A DNA stretch of 64,000 nucleotides, taken from assembly GCF_014698965.1 (NCBI RefSeq), contig NZ_JACXAE010000046.1, positions 62,001 to 126,000 on the forward strand, given 5' to 3'. The notes below the pieces were generated by a model. The model saw nothing but the letters and a program-made list of their open reading frames with translations. It was not told the origin of the DNA and ran no database searches. This stretch comes from Iningainema tapete BLCC-T55. Lineage in GTDB: Bacteria > Cyanobacteriota > Cyanobacteriia > Cyanobacteriales > Nostocaceae. The position numbers were made by a program, and so were the translations under genes. This document shows positions 17,628 through 27,212 of the stretch, piece after piece (position 1 is the first letter of the stretch; the number at the start of each line of letters is the position of its first letter).

Positions 17628-18076
17628 GAATTGACAACCGACTCCGGAAAATGAGGAAAACAAAGGATATGATTTGAGTGTGCGATCGCTCTTGAGCAAA
17701 CTCAACCAAAGTACTGGAGCCATCTTTCCTCTGGTGTTAGACTGGTAGTTGAGAGCAAAAAGACCGATGGAAAAAGCAATTGACGAGTTTTACCCAAAGT
17801 TGGAAACACCAATCAAATACATTAGCTGCGCGGAGGGGTAGGTGTACAAATTCACATAGCGCAGAAAAGAGCCTCAATGGTATACACAGCAAGATTTTCA
17901 TCCATTCCAGAGGGAATTCTCATCCGCGCAAATCCAGAAACGCTTGCTATATAAGGATTTCCATCGTTGAGAATTTCTTGACAGCTACCATTCGAGTGGC
18001 TATACTAGCGATTAAAGCGCCAGCCGCGCAACCGAACCTTGAAAAGTTAATACAGCAAGCTTTCCAAGCCCCAGCG
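17628..18076 (+). other. Gene-free region, probable CRISPR leader
   Basis: No convincing gene is seen. An open frame at 17780-18103 has low-complexity composition and runs into the CRISPR repeat, so I treat it as spurious. The last 60 bases (ending ...CTTTCCAAGCCCCAGCG) directly precede the first repeat, and the conserved GAAAC end of the repeat is downstream, so transcription of the array should run on the + strand from here. Confidence 0.5.
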
Positions 18077-18257
18077 GTTCCATTCAACATAAATCCCTAT
18101 TAGGGATTGAAACTGCTAATTGCGACAGTTGGACAAAGACCAGATCTCGTTCCATTCAACATAAATCCCTATTAGGGATTGAAACTAGTGAAGTAGCGCT
18201 AGATGAATTAGATAATAACTGTTCCATTCAACATAAATCCCTATTAGGGATTGAAAC
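18077..18257 (+). CRISPR. CRISPR array, 3 repeats and 2 spacers
   Basis: Three identical 37-base repeats lie at 18077-18113, 18149-18185 and 18221-18257, separated by two unrelated 35-base spacers (18114-18148 and 18186-18220). The repeat starts GTTCCATTCAAC, contains the palindrome AATCCCTATTAGGGATT and ends in ATTGAAAC, the 5'-handle sequence typical of cyanobacterial type I-D/III repeats. The identical repeats show it is not decayed. No cas gene is in the window, so it must use Cas proteins encoded elsewhere or be an orphan. Confidence 0.95.
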
Positions 18258-18332
18258 GAGGCAGAAATATTACTCCATGCTTGCGCTGACGAACGGTAAA
18301 GCCACCAGCCACTTATTCATGAGAGTTTTATA

Positions 18333-18905
18333 ATGGTAGCAGCTATCATAGATTGCAATAACTATTATGGCTTGGATATGAATTTAGAGCTAGATGCATT
18401 TCGTAAAACAGTTGAGCATATTGCTTTGGTGCAACGATTATTACTATCAGCCCAGATAGAGCTTGCTCGACGCATTACAACTCATGATCAAAGCAAGTTG
18501 CATTCTCCCGAATGGGAGATGTATCGAGAAATGACTCATAAACTTGAAAGTGTAACTTATGGCTCTGATGAGTATGAAGCTCTGCGTAGAGAAATGCTAG
18601 ACAGTGCATTGGGGCATCATTTTGCTCACAATCGTCATCATCCCGAGCATTTTGAAAACGGCATCAACGGGATGAACTTATTTGATATTTTAGAAATGCT
18701 AATTGACTGGATGGCAGCCACTAAACATCGTGCCGATAGCGACATTGCCAAAAGTATTGAAATTAATTGCAAGCGATTTGGCATTTCTCCTCAGCTTGAG
18801 CAAATCATGAGGAATACATTGCCATGGATAGAAGACGAATTTTTTGCTCTAAAAACTCAGGCTGATATTACGCACAGTCGCTACCCTACGCAAAAAGCAA
18901 AGTAG
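18333..18905 (+). CDS. DUF5662 family protein
   Basis: A 190-residue protein, probably DUF5662. The His/Asp pattern HDQSKLHSPEW, then HHFAHNRHHPEHFENG and a helix MLIDWMAATKHRADSD suggest an HD-like metal-binding helical domain. Relatives are often encoded by phages and plasmids. It starts 76 bases after the last CRISPR repeat (ATG 18333). No signal peptide is seen. Enzymatic activity is not established for the family, and the adjacency to the array may be chance. Confidence 0.7.
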   Translation: MVAAIIDCNNYYGLDMNLELDAFRKTVEHIALVQRLLLSAQIELARRITTHDQSKLHSPEWEMYREMTHKLESVTYGSDEYEALRREMLDSALGHHFAHNRHHPEHFENGINGMNLFDILEMLIDWMAATKHRADSDIAKSIEINCKRFGISPQLEQIMRNTLPWIEDEFFALKTQADITHSRYPTQKAK

Positions 18906-18986
18906 TTCAAATACAAACTTCAGTTCCGTTGCTGATGATCGCTAATATGGAACCAGCGCAAATTCCAATACTGCTGTATTCACCCT

Positions 18987-19886
18987 ATGAACCGCTTCTC
19001 CTATCCCATCGCTCAATCAGATCCACCCCTACCACCAGCACAAATTCTCCCGACGATGTATGATCTACCAAGTGAATACCCGGAGGAACCTGGTTTGCCA
19101 GATGAATTTCATGACCTTCAACCGCTACTACTGAGTTTGACTCTGCGCTTGTTCAACTATAATCGAGATCAGTTCTTCACAGGTACAGATTTAAATTTGT
19201 ACTATGATGTAGCGCATACTTTATGGCACAAACGACCTGATTGGTTTCTCGCTGTGGGTGTACCACGGTTATACCCAGGAGGCGATTTGCGGCGTAGTTA
19301 TGTAACATGGATTGAAGGAAAAAATCCCTTTGTTGTTGTCGAACTTCTCTCACCGGGTACGCAAAAAGAAGATCTTGGTCCTTATGCTGAAGAAGAAGCA
19401 GAAGCGGTAGAATCATCTCCACCGAGCAAGAGTGCAGAATCGCCATCCCCAGAAGAAAACCATACGCACTTAACAAAAAGTACTCCGCCCACGAAGTGGG
19501 AAGTATATGAGCAAGTGTTAAGAGTTCCATACTACATTGTATTTAGCCGCTACACAAATCGCGTGCGGTTTTTTCAACTCGAAGGAGCGCATTACAATGA
19601 AGTGGCGCTCGATAGAGAAAATCCCCGCATCTGGATTCCAGAGTTGGAAATTGGCTTAGGGTTGTGGTTTGGAGAATTATTTGGAATTACCAGACTCTGG
19701 CTGCGGTGGTATGATTCTCAAGGTATTTGGATTCCAACTGATGCTGAAGAACAACGAGAAGAGAAAGAACTCGCGCAAAACCAATTGCTACAGATAGTGC
19801 GCAATTTACTATCCTCAGGGATGTCAATTGCACAAGTCAGCCAAGTGACTGGATTATCCGAAACTGAGTTGCAAAATTTGCTTTAA
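18987..19886 (+). CDS. Uma2 family (DUF820) PD-(D/E)XK-like protein
   Basis: A 299-residue member of the Uma2 superfamily, abundant in cyanobacteria. The restriction-endonuclease-like core reads TGTDLNLYYD, then RPDWFLAVGVPR and NPFVVVELLSPGTQKEDLG, followed by KWEVYEQVLRVPYYIVFSR. An acidic Pro/Ser insert (about 130-165) separates core strands. The tail is a coiled region plus a helix-turn-helix-like SSGMSIAQVSQVTGLSETEL that resembles a recombinase-type HTH. Nuclease activity is predicted from fold only. Confidence 0.85.
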   Translation: MNRFSYPIAQSDPPLPPAQILPTMYDLPSEYPEEPGLPDEFHDLQPLLLSLTLRLFNYNRDQFFTGTDLNLYYDVAHTLWHKRPDWFLAVGVPRLYPGGDLRRSYVTWIEGKNPFVVVELLSPGTQKEDLGPYAEEEAEAVESSPPSKSAESPSPEENHTHLTKSTPPTKWEVYEQVLRVPYYIVFSRYTNRVRFFQLEGAHYNEVALDRENPRIWIPELEIGLGLWFGELFGITRLWLRWYDSQGIWIPTDAEEQREEKELAQNQLLQIVRNLLSSGMSIAQVSQVTGLSETELQNLL

Positions 19887-19910
19887 TCTAGCAGCAATAC
19901 AGGCTCTCGG

Positions 19911-20741
19911 CTACACACCATGTTGCTGAAACCATGCCTGAAGCTTTTGCCAGCCATCAAGTGCTTCTTTCTCGCGGTAGGAAGGGCGATAATCGGCAAA
20001 AAAGGCATGAGGTGCATCTGGGTAGACGATGATTTCGGATTTGCTACTGCCAGACTTTAGACGCGCACGCATTTGCTCCACCGTATCAAGGGGAATGCCT
20101 GTATCCTTGCCGCCGTAGAGTCCGAGAACGGGGACTTTCAGTGTAGAGGCAATATCAATCGGATGTTTGGGTGTCAGTGGCGTGGTATCGCCCACCAGAC
20201 GTCCATACCACGCTACCCCTGCCTTAACCTTTGGATTATGTGCAGCGTACAGCCAAGTAATGCGCCCACCCCAACAGAAGCCTGTAATTCCTAACTTACC
20301 TGCATTACCTTTGGCTGACTTCACGCCCCAATCCACCGTTGTATCAATATCGGATAGCACTTGAGCATCCGGCACTTTAGCTACTACTTGACGAATTTCT
20401 TCAATACTGCTTAACTTTGAGACATCGCCCTGACGCACGAACAATTCCGGAGCGATCGCTAAATATCCTAATTTAGCAAAGCGACGGCAGATATCCTGAA
20501 TGTGTTCGTGTACACCAAATATTTCTTGAATTACCAGAATAATCGGCAAATTGCCACTTTTTGTTGGCATCGCTCTGTAAGCGGGAATTTCCCCATCTTT
20601 AACAGGAATTTTCACCGCACCCGCAACCAATCCTTTAGCATCAGTGTTGATGACTTGGGCAGAAATTGGTTCCACTGCTAGGGCAAAACCCGTTGCCAGG
20701 GTAGCCGTTGTGATAAATTGGCGGCGCGTTATCTCTTTCAT
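19911..20741 (-). CDS. Dienelactone hydrolase family protein, Tat-exported
   Basis: A 276-residue alpha/beta hydrolase. The N-terminus has a twin-arginine signal ([18 protein letters not shown]), so it is likely exported folded to the periplasm. The catalytic triad of dienelactone hydrolases is visible: Cys in GFCWGG, Asp in [10 protein letters not shown] and His in [33 protein letters not shown] is also characteristic. A cytoplasmic paralogue lies at 39854-40642. The natural substrate is unknown. Confidence 0.9.
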   Translation of the reverse strand: MKEITRRQFITTATLATGFALAVEPISAQVINTDAKGLVAGAVKIPVKDGEIPAYRAMPTKSGNLPIILVIQEIFGVHEHIQDICRRFAKLGYLAIAPELFVRQGDVSKLSSIEEIRQVVAKVPDAQVLSDIDTTVDWGVKSAKGNAGKLGITGFCWGGRITWLYAAHNPKVKAGVAWYGRLVGDTTPLTPKHPIDIASTLKVPVLGLYGGKDTGIPLDTVEQMRARLKSGSSKSEIIVYPDAPHAFFADYRPSYREKEALDGWQKLQAWFQQHGV

Positions 20742-21124
20742 CTTCCAGGTATCAGGGAGATCAAATATTTTTTAGATTATCTAACAATTAGTTTTACACA
20801 ACTTTATTTACACTGTTATGAAAATTTGAAGCAGAATATGCGATCGCCAGAATTAACATTGATTAAATTTTAACGCCATTGTCCGAGCGGTCAAAACAGA
20901 TTGTCTTGTGGGTTGAACCATCTAACTGATGTGCGATGTCGCTGTGAAGTTTTACATTGATGCAAGTCCTAGAAACCGTTCACAACTAACAAGTTGTGTC
21001 AGAGACATTTGTCAAATCCAATTTTCCATAAACAATAGTAAAGTAGAGCTATAACGCAGGAGTATTTTGCAAACAAATTGCGATCTCGCTATAACCAGCT
21101 GGTTTTGCACTAAATCATGCAAAC
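20742..21124. other. Divergent intergenic region
   Basis: A 383-base AT-rich spacer between the Tat-exported hydrolase (-) and the S33-like hydrolase (+). It contains one GCGATCGC near 20840 and presumably promoters for both genes. I see no further ORF, tRNA or strong hairpin. Confidence 0.5.
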
Positions 21125-22387
21125 ATGAGCAAAGTCATCGCCAACCGCGTTCTACTAATCCTATCAATACCTCTCGGTTTCATAGTTGCGCTTATAACCT
21201 TTTTTACCACAGCGCTGCTGACAAGTAGCATTTTCCTACTCGTCATATCCGCAATCCTGGCGATATTACTGATAACAGGTGGGCTTTCCTTACTGATATC
21301 TAGGAAAGCTTGTCGTCGGTGGCGTTTATATTGGGGTGTAACTAGCAGCATAACACTGCTGATTTCTGGATTGTTTGCTAACCAGTTGTTCCGCCCCTTC
21401 AACCTGCCCTATCGTCCCAAAGTGCAAACTCCGGACATCCGCTTTTGGGTACTCTCTACGGGATCGCGCATAGCCTACACTCATGTGCCAGCAGTGGGTA
21501 CACCGAAATCAACTCCTGTAATTTTCCTTCATGGTGGTCCTGGTGGCGACAGTACCACTGAACATCGTAAGGTCTTTGGTCGCTTAGCACAAGATGGCTT
21601 TGATGTCTATCTCTACGACCAAGTTGGTAGTGGACTCTCACAACGGTTGACAGACGTGCGAAATTATACTGTTAAGCGCCATGTAGCGGATTTAGAAGCG
21701 ATTCGTCAGCAAATTGGTGCTGAGCGAGTAATTTTAATTGGTCACTCTTGGGGGAGTAAACTGGCAGCGCACTACATTGTAGCGCATCCAGAACGGGTGA
21801 CACGAGTAGTTTTCTCTTCACCTCTAGCTGTGTGGCAACCTGGACTAAGAGAGTTAGGCGATAGCAATGACGGTTTGAAACCAGAATACGAAGCTCAATT
21901 AGAAAAATCTATTCTCCACCTCTATTTCCATCCTCGCTGGATTGTTCTTAACATCTTACTACAGATCAACTCAGAGGCAGCACATAACTTTGCTGGCGAT
22001 CGCGAAATGGATAGCTGGTTAGATGCTTTAAACGAGTTGACTTTACCCAGTGCTTTTTGTAACCACGCTGTTCCAGTGAATATTCCCATAAACGGCAGCG
22101 GCTTCTATGCTTTCTCGGGCAGTTTGCGAGACTCCTCCCGAACTACTGATATCCGCCCAGCTTTAAAGCAAAATCGAACACCTGCCTTGATTTTACGTGG
22201 GGAGTGTGATTATCTCTCGTGGCAGAATGCCCACCAGTATCAACGGATTCTGCCTCATGCTACCCTGTTGCATCTGAAAAAAGCTGGTCATGCAGCTTAC
22301 ATTGAGCAACCAAAGCTATATTATACAGCAGTGAGAGCATTTTTGCTTGACCTACCTCTACCTATGTCAAGGAAAGATTTTCGTTAA
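21125..22387 (+). CDS. Membrane-anchored alpha/beta hydrolase, proline iminopeptidase-like (S33)
   Basis: A 420-residue protein. Two or three hydrophobic segments at the N-terminus (about 8-32, 35-56 and 70-88) anchor it in the membrane. The hydrolase domain then starts with IRFWVLSTGSRIAYTHVPA. HGGPGGDS forms the oxyanion hole, DQVGSGLS is typical of the S33 family, GHSWGS holds the nucleophile, and Asp in RGECDYLSW and His in KKAGHAAYIEQP complete the triad. Most S33 iminopeptidases lack a membrane domain. The start ATG 21125 is the first in frame. Confidence 0.88.
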   Translation: MSKVIANRVLLILSIPLGFIVALITFFTTALLTSSIFLLVISAILAILLITGGLSLLISRKACRRWRLYWGVTSSITLLISGLFANQLFRPFNLPYRPKVQTPDIRFWVLSTGSRIAYTHVPAVGTPKSTPVIFLHGGPGGDSTTEHRKVFGRLAQDGFDVYLYDQVGSGLSQRLTDVRNYTVKRHVADLEAIRQQIGAERVILIGHSWGSKLAAHYIVAHPERVTRVVFSSPLAVWQPGLRELGDSNDGLKPEYEAQLEKSILHLYFHPRWIVLNILLQINSEAAHNFAGDREMDSWLDALNELTLPSAFCNHAVPVNIPINGSGFYAFSGSLRDSSRTTDIRPALKQNRTPALILRGECDYLSWQNAHQYQRILPHATLLHLKKAGHAAYIEQPKLYYTAVRAFLLDLPLPMSRKDFR

Positions 22388-22449
22388 AATACTGCAATGT
22401 ATCTAAAGAACAAGCTACTGAGCGCTGATTTGGCTAAGCCAGAAAACGA

Positions 22450-22752
22450 TTGCTGCTACCTTCCAACCAAGTTAGTAGTTTTACTTTAGTAAGGAAGCAG
22501 CCCGGTTTTCTTGCGGCTAACTTTCATCGTAGCTTGGACGGTACCAAAGTAGTTAACTACGTACAATGGGCTAGTATTGAAGCAAGTAGAGCAATTCACC
22601 ACAATCCAGACATCTCTAACGCTTTTGCTAGTTATCAAGAGCTTGGTGTCAGCATGGATCTTCGCTACTACGAAACTGCTTTCACTCACAGACAATCGGC
22701 TAAGCAAATGTACTCTCACCTATACGTGATTGATTTCACTATAAATCCCTAG
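22450..22752 (+). pseudogene. Antibiotic-biosynthesis-monooxygenase (ABM) domain fragment
   Basis: The 100-residue frame shows KQPGFLAANFHRSLDGTKVV and NYVQWASIEASRAIHHNPDI, the middle and C-terminal part of an ABM fold (dimeric ferredoxin-like). The first beta strand and helix that should precede are missing, and the only starts are weak (TTG 22450). The sequence just upstream has stops in all plausible frames, so I read it as 5'-degraded. It overlaps the stop of the convergent AraC fragment by four bases. Confidence 0.55.
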
Positions 22753-23390
22753 ATATCTCCGCTCGCACATCTGGTGGTATCGCTCTCACTCTTGCGATAA
22801 CTGCTGGGGGTGACTCCCGTGAATTCTCGAAAATATTTGCCCAAATGACTTTGACTGTTAAAACCGCACTGGAGGGCAATCTCTGAGATCGCCAGCTTTG
22901 ACTTTTTTAACAACTGCTTCGCTCGTTCTACTCGTTGCTGAAGTAAATACTGGTGAGGCGAAATTCCCATCGATTGCTTGAATAGACGGCTAAAGTGAAA
23001 TTGACTAACCCCCGCTAAATTAGCTAAATCAGCTAACTTAATTTCTTGATCCAGATAGGCGTTGATATACTCTGAAACTTGCAAGATCTTGCGATCGCCT
23101 AATCCCCCTTTATACACCGCGACGCGAGGCTGAGTGGTGGAATACTCGCGCAACAGATTTACAGCGAGAACATTCGCCAACGATTCTATATAGAGCCTTC
23201 CCACCCAACCACTTCTGTTATGCAATTCTGAGCGGAGGAGTATCAACGGTTGCTCAAGCTGGGGATCGCGAACGCGAAATTCTGTTAAGAGTTCAATGCG
23301 ATCAGCGTCAAGTTCGATTGCTTCTTGCGCCACTTGTTGAAGGAACTGGTGAGGCAGTTGAATTGCAGCGAGGTAAAATCGCGATCGCAC
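22749..23390 (-). pseudogene. AraC-family regulator lacking its N-terminus
   Basis: The frame encodes 213 residues aligning with residues about 100-300 of the complete AraC protein at 40833-41744, from FYLAAIQLPHQFLQQV through the two helix-turn-helix motifs (LADLANLAGVSQFHFSRLFK and ISEIALQCGFNSQSHLGKYF). The N-terminal cupin sensor region is gone: homology ends exactly at a GCGATCGC site (23381-23388), beyond which lies a GNAT gene on the other strand. The only start is a GTG at 23390. The DNA-binding half may still be translated, but regulation by ligand would be lost. Confidence 0.7.
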
Positions 23391-23800
23391 CTGAAGAACA
23401 AGGAGCTTGTCTTTGGTATCCTGCGGAAGTAGAAATTTTTAACGAGCAATTTGAACAAATGTTGGTGGAAATTGTTTCGATTTTCTCTCACTTTGCTGGT
23501 GAGGAATCGGGTAAACGCTTTGAGCATCTCATCCAAAAAATCAGTAATAACGAACCCAAACAAACCCATTGCGAAGTGTTTTTTATCGGCTTGAAACCGT
23601 CGGCACGGGGAAAAGGAATAGGAAAGATTTTGTTACAACCTGTTCTTGATTATGCTGATACAAAACAAGTTGGTTGTTATCTTGTCTCTTCTAATCCCCG
23701 TAATATCTCATTTTACGAACGACATGGTTTTCAGAAATTATGCCCAATTGAAATTAGCAATTCCTACTCAATGACAGGGATGTGGCGCGATGAGTGCTAA
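23318..23800 (+). pseudogene. GNAT acetyltransferase lacking its N-terminus
   Basis: From about residue 19 (23372) this 160-residue frame matches a GNAT N-acetyltransferase: GACLWYPAEVEIF, then HCEVFFIGLKPSARGKGIGKILL with the acetyl-CoA loop, and NPRNISFYERHGFQ. The first three strands of the fold are absent, and the residues before 23372 are simply the antisense of the AraC fragment. The two truncated genes meet head to head at one HIP1 octamer, indicating a deletion or inversion junction. Confidence 0.7.
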
Positions 23801-23824
23801 TTAGTAGATGTAAAATATTCCATA

Positions 23825-23855
23825 GATACCCGACTTCTTCAAGAAGTCGGGTATC
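23825..23855. terminator. Perfect bidirectional hairpin
   Basis: Fifteen-base arms (23825-23839 and 23841-23855) are exact inverses, GATACCCGACTTCTT and its complement, around one C. It sits between the ends of the convergent GNAT and DUF445 genes and can serve both strands. Confidence 0.75.
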
Positions 23856-23859
23856 TATA

Positions 23860-25098
23860 TCAAATTGCTTGACTGATGAGCAAAAATACTACTTGTATTG
23901 CCCCGACAACAAAACCCAAGATACCACCTAAATTAACGATCGCCTGCAATTCATTTTTCACAATTCCTTCAATTGCCCCTTCTAAATCTGCTGGTGAAGT
24001 TGACTTGACGCGATCAACAATTACTTGATCGATTGACAAAATCGGAATTGTTTCCGCGACAATTTTCTCTAAATCTTTTTCCAAATACCGCTCCAAAATT
24101 AAAGCCAATTCTTGACTCACAACTTCTAAAGAAGCACTAACAACAGGTGAGTGACTCAGGCGTTCAAGTAGCAACAAAGCAATATGATCCCAGTCCACAG
24201 ATTCACTGAATCCTTGGAGTAAATCGCTACCACGAGTTTGGATATAATGACGGACACTATCCCTCGTCGTCTTGCGTAACTGCCGTACTGTTCCAATAGG
24301 TAAATTTTGTAAAGATAAATCTTGCAAAAATCTTTTAATGCGATCGCGCACTTGCAAATCTTGAATCAATTCCCGCAAGCGGGCATTGGTAGCATCTTTT
24401 TCATCCAAACAATAAGTCCGCAACCGAGTCAAAGTATTGCGTAAGCCTAACAAATTTGCTACCACCCAATAAGTACCACTGCTTTTTTCCCGAAAGCTTT
24501 CATCTATAGTCTGAATCGTGCGATCTGTCAAGAAATCAACGATCGCACTCCGAAGCACATCTGGTGGTATAACTACTTCTAAAAGCCAACCAGCAAGGCG
24601 ACTGGCTTGTTCTTCAGTCAATTGAAATTCTAGCAATACCTGGTCAAAAACTTGATTGATTTGCGCTTCCAAAAAGTCCTCACGCTGGGCTAACACCTTG
24701 AGCAGCCGAGGTAACGATTCGCCTAACAAATCCCGTAAAATTCCTGATAGAATTTTGGCAGTTTTCTGCTCCTTGTCTGATTTAAGTTGGTCGATCGCCA
24801 ATTGTAATAACCAGAGAATTGTGCCTTGCACTCGTTCTGTTTGCAAGAGTCGCCGCGCTAAATTTTGTAATTCCTCTGGTGTCAGCAGCGACTGCATGAT
24901 TGTCTTAGAAACATTTTTAGCCAGACGTTCCTGGCTGCGGGGAATCAATCCAGGGGTAAAGGGAACTCTTCGTCCACCGATGTAAATTGCTTGGTAAGGA
25001 CGAAACAACATTTTGATGGCTATATCGTTAGTGAAATAGCCAATAACTCCACCCACAACGGGGGGTGAGATATAAAGCCAAAGATGAGACCAATCCAT
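23860..25098 (-). CDS. DUF445 family membrane protein
   Basis: A 412-residue protein. A hydrophobic N-terminus ([20 protein letters not shown]) is followed by the DUF445 signature [27 protein letters not shown] and then by a long helical, charged middle region. A C-terminal membrane segment ([19 protein letters not shown]) closes the protein. This family (YheB-like) is widespread, with no settled biochemical role. It is the downstream gene of menG on the same strand with about 90 bases between, which contain short tandem repeats. Confidence 0.87.
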   Translation of the reverse strand: MDWSHLWLYISPPVVGGVIGYFTNDIAIKMLFRPYQAIYIGGRRVPFTPGLIPRSQERLAKNVSKTIMQSLLTPEELQNLARRLLQTERVQGTILWLLQLAIDQLKSDKEQKTAKILSGILRDLLGESLPRLLKVLAQREDFLEAQINQVFDQVLLEFQLTEEQASRLAGWLLEVVIPPDVLRSAIVDFLTDRTIQTIDESFREKSSGTYWVVANLLGLRNTLTRLRTYCLDEKDATNARLRELIQDLQVRDRIKRFLQDLSLQNLPIGTVRQLRKTTRDSVRHYIQTRGSDLLQGFSESVDWDHIALLLLERLSHSPVVSASLEVVSQELALILERYLEKDLEKIVAETIPILSIDQVIVDRVKSTSPADLEGAIEGIVKNELQAIVNLGGILGFVVGAIQVVFLLISQAI

Positions 25099-25123
25099 TG
25101 GATGCGTGGATTTTTGATTTTGG

Positions 25124-25187
25124 ATGACAGTTGACAGTTGACGGTTAACGGTTAACTGTTAACTATTTTCAATCTAAAATCTAAAAT
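25124..25187. repeat. Short tandem heptanucleotide repeats
   Basis: Runs of GACAGTT/GACGGTT/AACGGTT units and then AATCTAA/AATCTAA units occupy the menG-DUF445 spacer. They are STRR-type sequences like those near 9818, 14190 and 43484. Confidence 0.65.
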
Positions 25188-25880
25188 CTAAAGTTTATGT
25201 ACTACTAGCACTCCCATCATACCGTTTGCAATGGGGTAATGTGTAGCAGTCGCAAAACCAACTTGACGAGCTATCTCCACTTGCTCTATACCTGTGGGAA
25301 AACGATCTAAGCTGGGACTAATATAGGCGTATTCTTCCTTTACACCCATTTGATGAGCAATGGGAACAACAAGATTGTCTAAATACCATTGCTGAAAGGC
25401 GCGAAGTTGTGGATTGCCGGGACGATGGAAGTCTAAAATAGCAGCTTTGGCATCTTTTTTCAGGACGCGGTGTATCTCCTGGAGACTGCGCTGAATATCT
25501 TTAACATTTCTTAATCCATAACCCATCGTCGCCGCGTCGAATTTGTTGTCTGTAAACGGTAAATCTAGCACGTCGGCTTCTACCCAAGTTATAGAAGGTT
25601 TGGGGTACTGGCTTTCTTGACGAACTCTAGCGATGGCTAACTGCCCTGGCGAAAAATCTACTCCATACACATGTCCTGTTGCTCCCACTCGCCTTGCGGT
25701 GCGCAATGACAAATCACCACTACCACAACATAAATCCAGGCAAATATCTCCTGGTTTGGCTTGGCTCCATTTTACCGTCATTTCCTTCCAAATCCGGTGT
25801 TGTCCCAAGCTTAACCAATCATTCAACTGATCGTACACAGGAGCAATCCGGTCAAAAATAGCGCGAATTTCGTTAGTCAT
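25188..25880 (-). CDS. menG: Demethylmenaquinone / 2-phytyl-1,4-naphthoquinone methyltransferase
   Basis: A 230-residue SAM-dependent methyltransferase of the UbiE/MenG family, which in cyanobacteria carries out the final ring methylation of phylloquinone. Start ATG 25880 gives MTNEIRAIFDRIAPVYDQLN; the upstream extension reads through a palindromic repeat and is rejected. Motif I is ICLDLCCGSGDLSLRTAR, followed by VYGVDFSPGQL, and the UbiE signatures are NDWLSLGQHRIWK and GYGLRNVKDIQRSL. It lies upstream of the DUF445 gene. Confidence 0.93.
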   Translation of the reverse strand: MTNEIRAIFDRIAPVYDQLNDWLSLGQHRIWKEMTVKWSQAKPGDICLDLCCGSGDLSLRTARRVGATGHVYGVDFSPGQLAIARVRQESQYPKPSITWVEADVLDLPFTDNKFDAATMGYGLRNVKDIQRSLQEIHRVLKKDAKAAILDFHRPGNPQLRAFQQWYLDNLVVPIAHQMGVKEEYAYISPSLDRFPTGIEQVEIARQVGFATATHYPIANGMMGVLVVHKL

Positions 25881-25893
25881 GATCGAGTCAGGG

Positions 25894-25922
25894 GTAGAGA
25901 CGCCCCGTCGGGGCGTCTGTAC
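25894..25922. repeat. GTAGAGACG palindromic repeat, copy 2
   Basis: GTAGAGACGCCCC and GGGGCGTCTGTAC are near-perfect inverse arms immediately upstream of menG (start 25880). Same family as the repeat after 7205. Confidence 0.8.
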
Positions 25923-25942
25923 AGTGGGGCGTTGGTACAAAA

Positions 25943-26899
25943 CTATTTAACTGCTTGATGGTAACAAGTGCAAGTAAGTGCGATCGCCACTTGTTGGGCT
26001 GATAAATGAATCAGTTTCAGTTCATCTTCTCGCAGTGTGCAGGGTTGAAACCACTGTAGTGATAATACAGCTAATACTTCTTCCCGATAGATGATGGGGA
26101 TAATTACGTGTGCTTGAACCTTGTTTTCGGTGTAATGACTAATTCCAGCTAGCTTTGGCTCTAATGGTACATTTACACAGACTTGCATTTGGTGAGTGGC
26201 GATCGCCTCCTTTGTCAACGGGTCTTGAGCTAGCCAATTTTTTATTGTACCAGTACTACTGTAAACGCTGTGAGGTTCAACCAAATTATTGTCTTGGACT
26301 ATTTGTAAAATACAACCATCAGAGGCAAAACTTTCACCAAAAGCCGTAGCAATTGGGTTTAAGGTGGCATCTAGACTGGAGCATTGCTGAGTCACCTGCA
26401 CCAAAACACTCAGTAGCGCCATTTGGGCATTTGCACGCCGCAATTCTTCTGTACGTTGCTTGAGTAAATCGTAGGTTTCTGCTGCCCGTTGCACTACTGC
26501 TTTTAATTCCCCTGGGTCCCAAGGTTTCGTAATATACTTGTATACTTGACCAGCATTAATTGCTTCCACCAAGTCTTCTATATCCGTAAAACCCGTGAGG
26601 ATAATTCTTACTGTATCTGGAAACTGAGGTACAGTCTTACTGAGAAACTCCGTTCCCTTCATTTCGGGCATCCGCTGATCGGAGATAATTACCGCCACTT
26701 CTCCAACTGATGCTAAAACTTGCAACGCTTGCACACCACTATCAGCCTTGAGGACATGAAAGTCACGCCGGAAGGTACGATAAAGCAGATCTAGGTTATC
26801 TGGTTCATCGTCTACCACCAAGATTTTTTGTTTTTTAGGTTTCTCTATACTCATTAATTGACTTCGGATTTTATCTAGTTCAGGAATTGAATTTTCCAT
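25943..26899 (-). CDS. Response regulator with REC and GAF-like domains
   Basis: A 318-residue regulator. The receiver domain (about 25-145) has KKQKILVVDDEPDNLDLL, the phosphoacceptor Asp in VIISDQRMPEM and the conserved Lys in KYITKPWDP. A coiled helix (LLKQRTEELRRANAQ) leads to a GAF-like domain (about 170-318) that ends in QQVAIALTCTCYHQA. There is no output DNA-binding domain, so it probably acts through protein contacts. ATG 26899 is preferred because AAGGA lies about ten bases upstream; ATG 26941 and 26926 lack a ribosome-binding site. Confidence 0.85.
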   Translation of the reverse strand: MENSIPELDKIRSQLMSIEKPKKQKILVVDDEPDNLDLLYRTFRRDFHVLKADSGVQALQVLASVGEVAVIISDQRMPEMKGTEFLSKTVPQFPDTVRIILTGFTDIEDLVEAINAGQVYKYITKPWDPGELKAVVQRAAETYDLLKQRTEELRRANAQMALLSVLVQVTQQCSSLDATLNPIATAFGESFASDGCILQIVQDNNLVEPHSVYSSTGTIKNWLAQDPLTKEAIATHQMQVCVNVPLEPKLAGISHYTENKVQAHVIIPIIYREEVLAVLSLQWFQPCTLREDELKLIHLSAQQVAIALTCTCYHQAVK

Positions 26900-27212
26900 A
26901 AAATCAATCCTTGAAATGTTAACCATTTTGTTATATTCCATACCAAGCTAAATTGAAAATAGCTGTCTGCTAATAGTGTTTGATATCAAGCTTTCAGCCA
27001 TATAGAAGCTGACTCCATACGGATGTCTCCAAAATGTTTAGTTTTATATCTACGAGTAATTACGTAATATAACTACTATGAAATAGTATTATTTATTAAT
27101 AACTCAAAATTGTAATCCACGGTAGAGTATTAAACACGAAATTCTAAAATAGTATTTGCCGCTCATAGTTAAACTATAATAGCCTTCGCCCTTAAGGATG
27201 GCTCATAAAATT

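Noticed and set aside
17780-18103. 107-residue open frame upstream of the CRISPR array
   Set aside because: Low-complexity composition, no recognisable domain, and its last codons lie within the first CRISPR repeat; it covers the probable leader.
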